The position numbers and the translations under genes were made by a program. 64,000 bases of DNA. Origin: Actinoplanes missouriensis 431 (lineage in GTDB: Bacteria; Actinomycetota; Actinomycetes; Mycobacteriales; Micromonosporaceae). The notes under the pieces were generated by a model, which had not been told where the DNA came from, did no database searches, and saw nothing but the letters and a program-made list of their open reading frames with translations. Below, piece after piece: positions 60,805 to 64,000 of the stretch. The first letter of the stretch is position 1; each line of letters opens with the position of its first letter. The stretch spans positions 6,138,001-6,202,000 of the forward strand of contig NC_017093.1 in assembly GCF_000284295.1 (NCBI RefSeq), given 5' to 3'.

Positions 60805-61692
60805 ATGGCACAACGACCGACGCTCGCGACGATTCGCGAGCGCACCTACAAGCGCAGGGACGCGTGGTGGACCGTCTGGCTGGTTGACCCGCTCGCCTCC
60901 CGGCTGGTCTGGCTGGTGGCACCGTGGCGCTGGGTCACCCCGAACCGGCTGACCTTCGGGGCCTTCCTCGTCGGCCTCGGCTCGGCCGCCTGTTTCTGGC
61001 AGCAGGACTACACCTGGCTGCTCGCCGGCGCGGTGCTGTACCACCTGAGCTTCGTGCTGGACTGCATGGACGGCAAGATCGCCCGGCTGAACGGGACGGG
61101 TTCGCTCTTCGGCACGTGGCTCGACTACGTCTTCGACCGCCTGCGGGTGCTGGCCTGCGCCGTCGGTCTCTTCGGCGGGCAGTACCTGCGCACCGAGGAC
61201 GCGATCTACCCGGTGCTGGCGACGCTCGTCATCTTCGTGGACATGTTCCGGTACCTGAACGCGCTGCAGATGTCCAAGGTCAAGCTGACGATGAAGGACC
61301 GGTTGCTCGCCGCGGCCGTGGCGGCCGGAACGACGAACCCGACGTACGTCGAGGAGAGCGACGAGGCGGCGCCGGCCTATCCCGACGCGGACCCCGCCCA
61401 GGCGGCGGTCGACGTGCACGGCGACTTCCGGACGAGGTTCGGCCTCTTCGTCCGGATCCGGAACTTCCTGCTGCGCCAGCGGATCCGGGCGCACGTCTTC
61501 AGCGGCATCGAGTTCATGATGTTCGTCTTCATCATCGGCCCGGTGATCGGCCAGATCGTGGTGACCACGGTCGTCTCCTCGGTGCTGCTGCTCGCCTTCG
61601 AGGCGCTGCTCGTCTTCAAGCTCTGGACCACCACGAAGACGTTCAACCGGCGGCTCGCGAAGCTGGAGAACTCGGCGCCCGCGCTCGTCTGA
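60805..61692 (+). CDS. CDP-alcohol phosphatidyltransferase family membrane protein
   Basis: This 295-residue membrane protein carries the full catalytic motif D86-x2-D-G-x2-A-R-x8-G-x3-D-x3-D (DCMDGKIARL, then FGTWLDYVFD). Six helices are predicted, with a hydrophilic, acidic loop between the middle helices (about 170-215). These enzymes join a CDP-alcohol to a phospholipid or polyol acceptor, as in phosphatidylinositol-phosphate synthesis. The ATG at 60805 has GGAG upstream. It is longer than housekeeping synthases, so it may make an unusual lipid. A strong hairpin follows. Confidence 0.9.
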   Translation: MAQRPTLATIRERTYKRRDAWWTVWLVDPLASRLVWLVAPWRWVTPNRLTFGAFLVGLGSAACFWQQDYTWLLAGAVLYHLSFVLDCMDGKIARLNGTGSLFGTWLDYVFDRLRVLACAVGLFGGQYLRTEDAIYPVLATLVIFVDMFRYLNALQMSKVKLTMKDRLLAAAVAAGTTNPTYVEESDEAAPAYPDADPAQAAVDVHGDFRTRFGLFVRIRNFLLRQRIRAHVFSGIEFMMFVFIIGPVIGQIVVTTVVSSVLLLAFEALLVFKLWTTTKTFNRRLAKLENSAPALV

Positions 61693-61704
61693 CCCCACCG
61701 TGCA

Positions 61705-61735
61705 CAGCGCCCCGGCGGTTCCCGCCGGGGCGCTG
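61705..61735 (+). terminator. hairpin terminator after the phosphatidyltransferase gene
   Basis: A perfect 14-bp stem (CAGCGCCCCGGCGG with CCGCCGGGGCGCTG) around the loop TTC lies 12 bp after the stop. There is no T tract. Confidence 0.75.
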
Positions 61736-61779
61736 CCGTGTCCGCGGACGACTCTTTACGCGACGGATACAAGTTGGTA

Positions 61780-61838
61780 ACTTGCTGAAACAACCTGCAA
61801 GAACTTTCACCACGTACCCGTGCCCTGAAAGAACTTGC
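61780..61838 (+). promoter_or_regulatory. amylase promoter region with CTTGC/GCAAG sites
   Basis: CTTGC (61781-61785) and GCAAG (61797-61801) form an inverted repeat spaced 11 bp, and AACTTGC recurs at 61832-61838. Streptomyces MalR operators at amylase and maltose genes use the same CTTGCAG-like elements. A GAAAG-AACTT pair lies between them. Confidence 0.45.
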
Positions 61839-61882
61839 GCCCCCCGTCCTCGCGTTCCCCTTCCTCAGCAGAAGGCGTCCCC

Positions 61883-64000
61883 ATGCGAACGAGATCCCGT
61901 AGCCTCCTCGTCGGATCCCTCACGGCCCTCACCGCGGCAGCCGGCATCCTCACCGCCGTCACGCTGCCGACCACGGCCTCGGCCGCCGTGACCCTCAACA
62001 ACAGCGACGTCACCGCGAACCTCTGGCAGTGGAACTTCGACTCCGTCGCGGCGGCCTGCACCGACCACCTCGGCCCGGCCGGCTACGGCGCGGTTCAGGT
62101 CGCCCCACCCCAGGACTCGGTCAGCCTCTCCTCCTCCAGCGACGGCGCGCACCCCTGGTGGGAGGTCTACCAGCCCACGTCGTACGAGATCGCGGGCCGG
62201 CTCGGCAACCGGACCGACTTCACCGACATGGTCACGGCCTGCCACAACGCCGGCGTCCGGGTCTACGTCGACGCGGTGGTCAACCACATGGCCGGCGCGA
62301 ACAACACCCAGACCACGACGTACGGCGGGTCCACGTTCAGCCCGTCCGGATACAGCTACCCGTCGGTGCCGTACTCGTACAACGACTTCCACCACCCGAA
62401 CGACGGGTACTGCAACGACGAAGACGGTGTCATCGACAACTGGAACGACATCAACGAGATCACCAACTGTGAACTGCTCTCGCTCTCCGATCTGAAGACC
62501 CAGGACTCCTCGGTGCGTACCAAGATCGCCGGATTCTTGAACAAGCTCATCGGGTACGGCGTGGACGGCTTCCGGATCGACGCGGCGAAGCACGTCTCGA
62601 TCGGCGACTTCAGCGCGATCCGCGGGCAGCTCGCCACCACGACCGCGGAGGGCAAGGCCCCGTACATCGCTCAGGAGATCTTCCCCGGCGGGGTCTCGCC
62701 GTCCTCCTACACGCCGAACGGCGACGTGCTCGGGTTCTCCTACGCCTACGGGCTGAAGTCCCAGTTCGCGAACGGCACGCTCAGCAACCTCGCCGGCATC
62801 GGTTCCTGGAGCCTGGACGCGTCCAGCGCCCTGACCGCGGCCATGGTCACCAACCACGACCTGGAGCGGGACGGTTCGACGCTGCGCTACCAGGACGGCA
62901 GCCCCTACGTCCTGGCCAACTACTTCCTGCTCGCCTACCCGTACGGCCAGCCGTTCGTCTACGACGGTTTCGCGTTCTCCACGTCGGCGACCGGCGCGTC
63001 ACCGCCCTCGGACTCCAGGGGTTTCGTCACCGGAACGAACTGCGCGAACGGCGCCTGGCAGTGCCTCACCCAGAGCACCGGCGTCAAGGGCATGGTCGGC
63101 TGGCGCAACGCCACCCAGTCGGTCAGCACCGTCTCGAACTGGACCGGCACCGCGAGCAACGTGATCGGTTTCAGCCGCGGCAACCTGGGCTGGTTCGGCG
63201 TGAACCGCTCCGGCAGCGCCTCCACCGCGACGTACCGGACCGGCCTGGCGGACGGCGCCTACTGTGACCGGATCACCGGCGGAGTGACGAGCGGCGGCAC
63301 CTGCGCCGGCACGTCGATCACGGTCTCCGGCGGCACCGCGTCGATCACCATCCCGGCGAACGGCGCGGTCGCCGTCGACGTGAACGCGAAGCGGGGCACC
63401 ACCGCGTCGCCGTCGGCCAGCGCGAGCGCCAGCCCGAGCACGAGTGTCAGCCCCAGCGTGAGCGTCAGCCCCAGCGTGAGCGTCAGCCCGAGCGCGAGCG
63501 TCAGCCCGAGCGCGAGCGCCGGCACCGGCACGGTCGCCGCGACGTTCAACGTCTACGCCACCACGACCACCGGGACCGACGTCTACGTGGTGGGCTCGAA
63601 CGCCGCCCTGGGCAGCTGGAACACCGCGAACGCCGTCAAGCTGTCCGCCACCGGGTACCCGGTCTGGAGCTCCACGGTCGCGGTCCCGTCCGGCACGTCG
63701 TTCGAATACAAGTACATCAAGAAGGACGCCTCCGGAACCGTCACCTGGGAGAGCACCGCCAACCGAGCGGCCTCCACCGGCACGTCCCCGGTCACGTTCA
63801 CCAACAGCTGGAACGTCGCGAACGCCACCACCGTGACCTTCACCGAGACCGCCACGACGAGCGCCGGCCAGAACGTCTACGTGGTCGGCTCGATCGACTC
63901 GCTCGGCGCCTGGAACCCGGCCAACGCCATCCCGCTCGCCGCCACGTCGTACCCGGCCTGGAGCCGCCCGGTCGCGGTCCCGCAGAACACCACGTTCCAG
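61883..64000 (+). CDS. secreted alpha-amylase (GH13) with tandem CBM20 domains, partial
   Basis: The ATG at 61883 has GAAGG upstream. 706 residues are visible and the C-terminus is beyond the window. A signal peptide (cut near TASA, about 33) is followed by a GH13 barrel with nucleophile Asp233 (GFRIDAAKH), acid/base Glu265 (IAQEIFPGG) and Asp326 (VTNHDLERD). DAVVNHMAG is the calcium/substrate region. After the C-domain comes a Ser/Pro linker (63410-63525, repeated SVSPS) and two starch-binding CBM20-like modules. The first, near 550-650, has VYVVGSNAALGSWNTANAVK; the second repeats the pattern as VYVVGSIDSLGAWNPANAIP and is cut off. It degrades starch outside the cell. Confidence 0.94.
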   Translation, partial: MRTRSRSLLVGSLTALTAAAGILTAVTLPTTASAAVTLNNSDVTANLWQWNFDSVAAACTDHLGPAGYGAVQVAPPQDSVSLSSSSDGAHPWWEVYQPTSYEIAGRLGNRTDFTDMVTACHNAGVRVYVDAVVNHMAGANNTQTTTYGGSTFSPSGYSYPSVPYSYNDFHHPNDGYCNDEDGVIDNWNDINEITNCELLSLSDLKTQDSSVRTKIAGFLNKLIGYGVDGFRIDAAKHVSIGDFSAIRGQLATTTAEGKAPYIAQEIFPGGVSPSSYTPNGDVLGFSYAYGLKSQFANGTLSNLAGIGSWSLDASSALTAAMVTNHDLERDGSTLRYQDGSPYVLANYFLLAYPYGQPFVYDGFAFSTSATGASPPSDSRGFVTGTNCANGAWQCLTQSTGVKGMVGWRNATQSVSTVSNWTGTASNVIGFSRGNLGWFGVNRSGSASTATYRTGLADGAYCDRITGGVTSGGTCAGTSITVSGGTASITIPANGAVAVDVNAKRGTTASPSASASASPSTSVSPSVSVSPSVSVSPSASVSPSASAGTGTVAATFNVYATTTTGTDVYVVGSNAALGSWNTANAVKLSATGYPVWSSTVAVPSGTSFEYKYIKKDASGTVTWESTANRAASTGTSPVTFTNSWNVANATTVTFTETATTSAGQNVYVVGSIDSLGAWNPANAIPLAATSYPAWSRPVAVPQNTTFQ

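Overview
The window looks like the chromosome of a filamentous, spore-forming actinomycete of the Micromonosporaceae type (Actinoplanes or a close relative). Codon third positions are strongly GC-rich. Many genes start with GTG, and operons are packed with 4-base ATGA/GTGA overlaps. Actinobacterial marker systems are present: a CslA/GlxA/CslZ tip-glycan locus, SigE-family sigma factor, GerW-like protein, SLC13 permease and many secreted carbohydrate-active enzymes. The genus is an inference. I saw no rRNA, tRNA, prophage, insertion sequence or CRISPR array.

Region 1 (1-19.8 kb) is a catabolic island. A DUF916/WxL-type surface protein pair (1-2.56 kb) is followed by genes for an MmgE/PrpD protein, a cyclase-family metal hydrolase, two family III CoA-transferases, a hydantoinase-like amidohydrolase, an acyl-CoA dehydrogenase/oxidase, a bicupin, an acyl-CoA ligase, an HMG-CoA-lyase-family protein, an isochorismatase-like hydrolase, a secreted esterase-like hydrolase and an SLC13 anion permease. 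Most intergenic promoter regions here carry the same operator, half-sites GGAAAC-N3-GTTTCC, often with a third half-site 5-6 bp away. This implies one unseen repressor and one substrate: probably a secreted-esterase-released, imported organic acid or cyclic amide that is ring-opened, activated to a CoA thioester and cleaved. A PIN-domain toxin-like gene with an unfamiliar partner (7.7-9.0 kb) sits inside it.

Region 2 (20-30 kb) holds the cslA-glxA pair with a convergent GH6 gene (cslZ), an ECF sigma/anti-sigma-like pair separated from a divergent beta-propeller lipoprotein by a 42-bp perfect palindrome, a methyltransferase, and two membrane-anchored proteins, one with an AbfB/CBM42 domain.

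Region 3 (30-41 kb) is a sugar-uptake operon (two permeases, binding protein, GH42 beta-galactosidase) divergent from its LacI regulator with twin operators. It is followed by a frameshifted GerW-like gene, a SigE sigma/three-repeat membrane protein/amidoligase operon, a GH43 arabinanase and an alpha/beta hydrolase.

Region 4 (41.3-52 kb) is an aerobic CO dehydrogenase cluster: coxM-coxS-coxL with the form I AYACSFR active-site motif, then an XdhC-YHS fusion, a MobA-like cytidylyltransferase, coxD, coxG and coxE. It is flanked by a LysR regulator and a divergent XdhC.

Region 5 (52-58.4 kb) is a copper module (csoR, copZ, a His-rich anchored protein with tandem repeats, copA) plus a divergent extra EF-Tu gene. 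It is bracketed by about 165-bp inverted copies of one complex repeat, which suggests a mobile or rearranged block.

Region 6 (58.5-64 kb) has a PfkB kinase, an NTF2-like protein, a secreted DUF4360 protein, a CDP-alcohol phosphatidyltransferase and the start of a secreted alpha-amylase with tandem starch-binding domains, cut by the window end.
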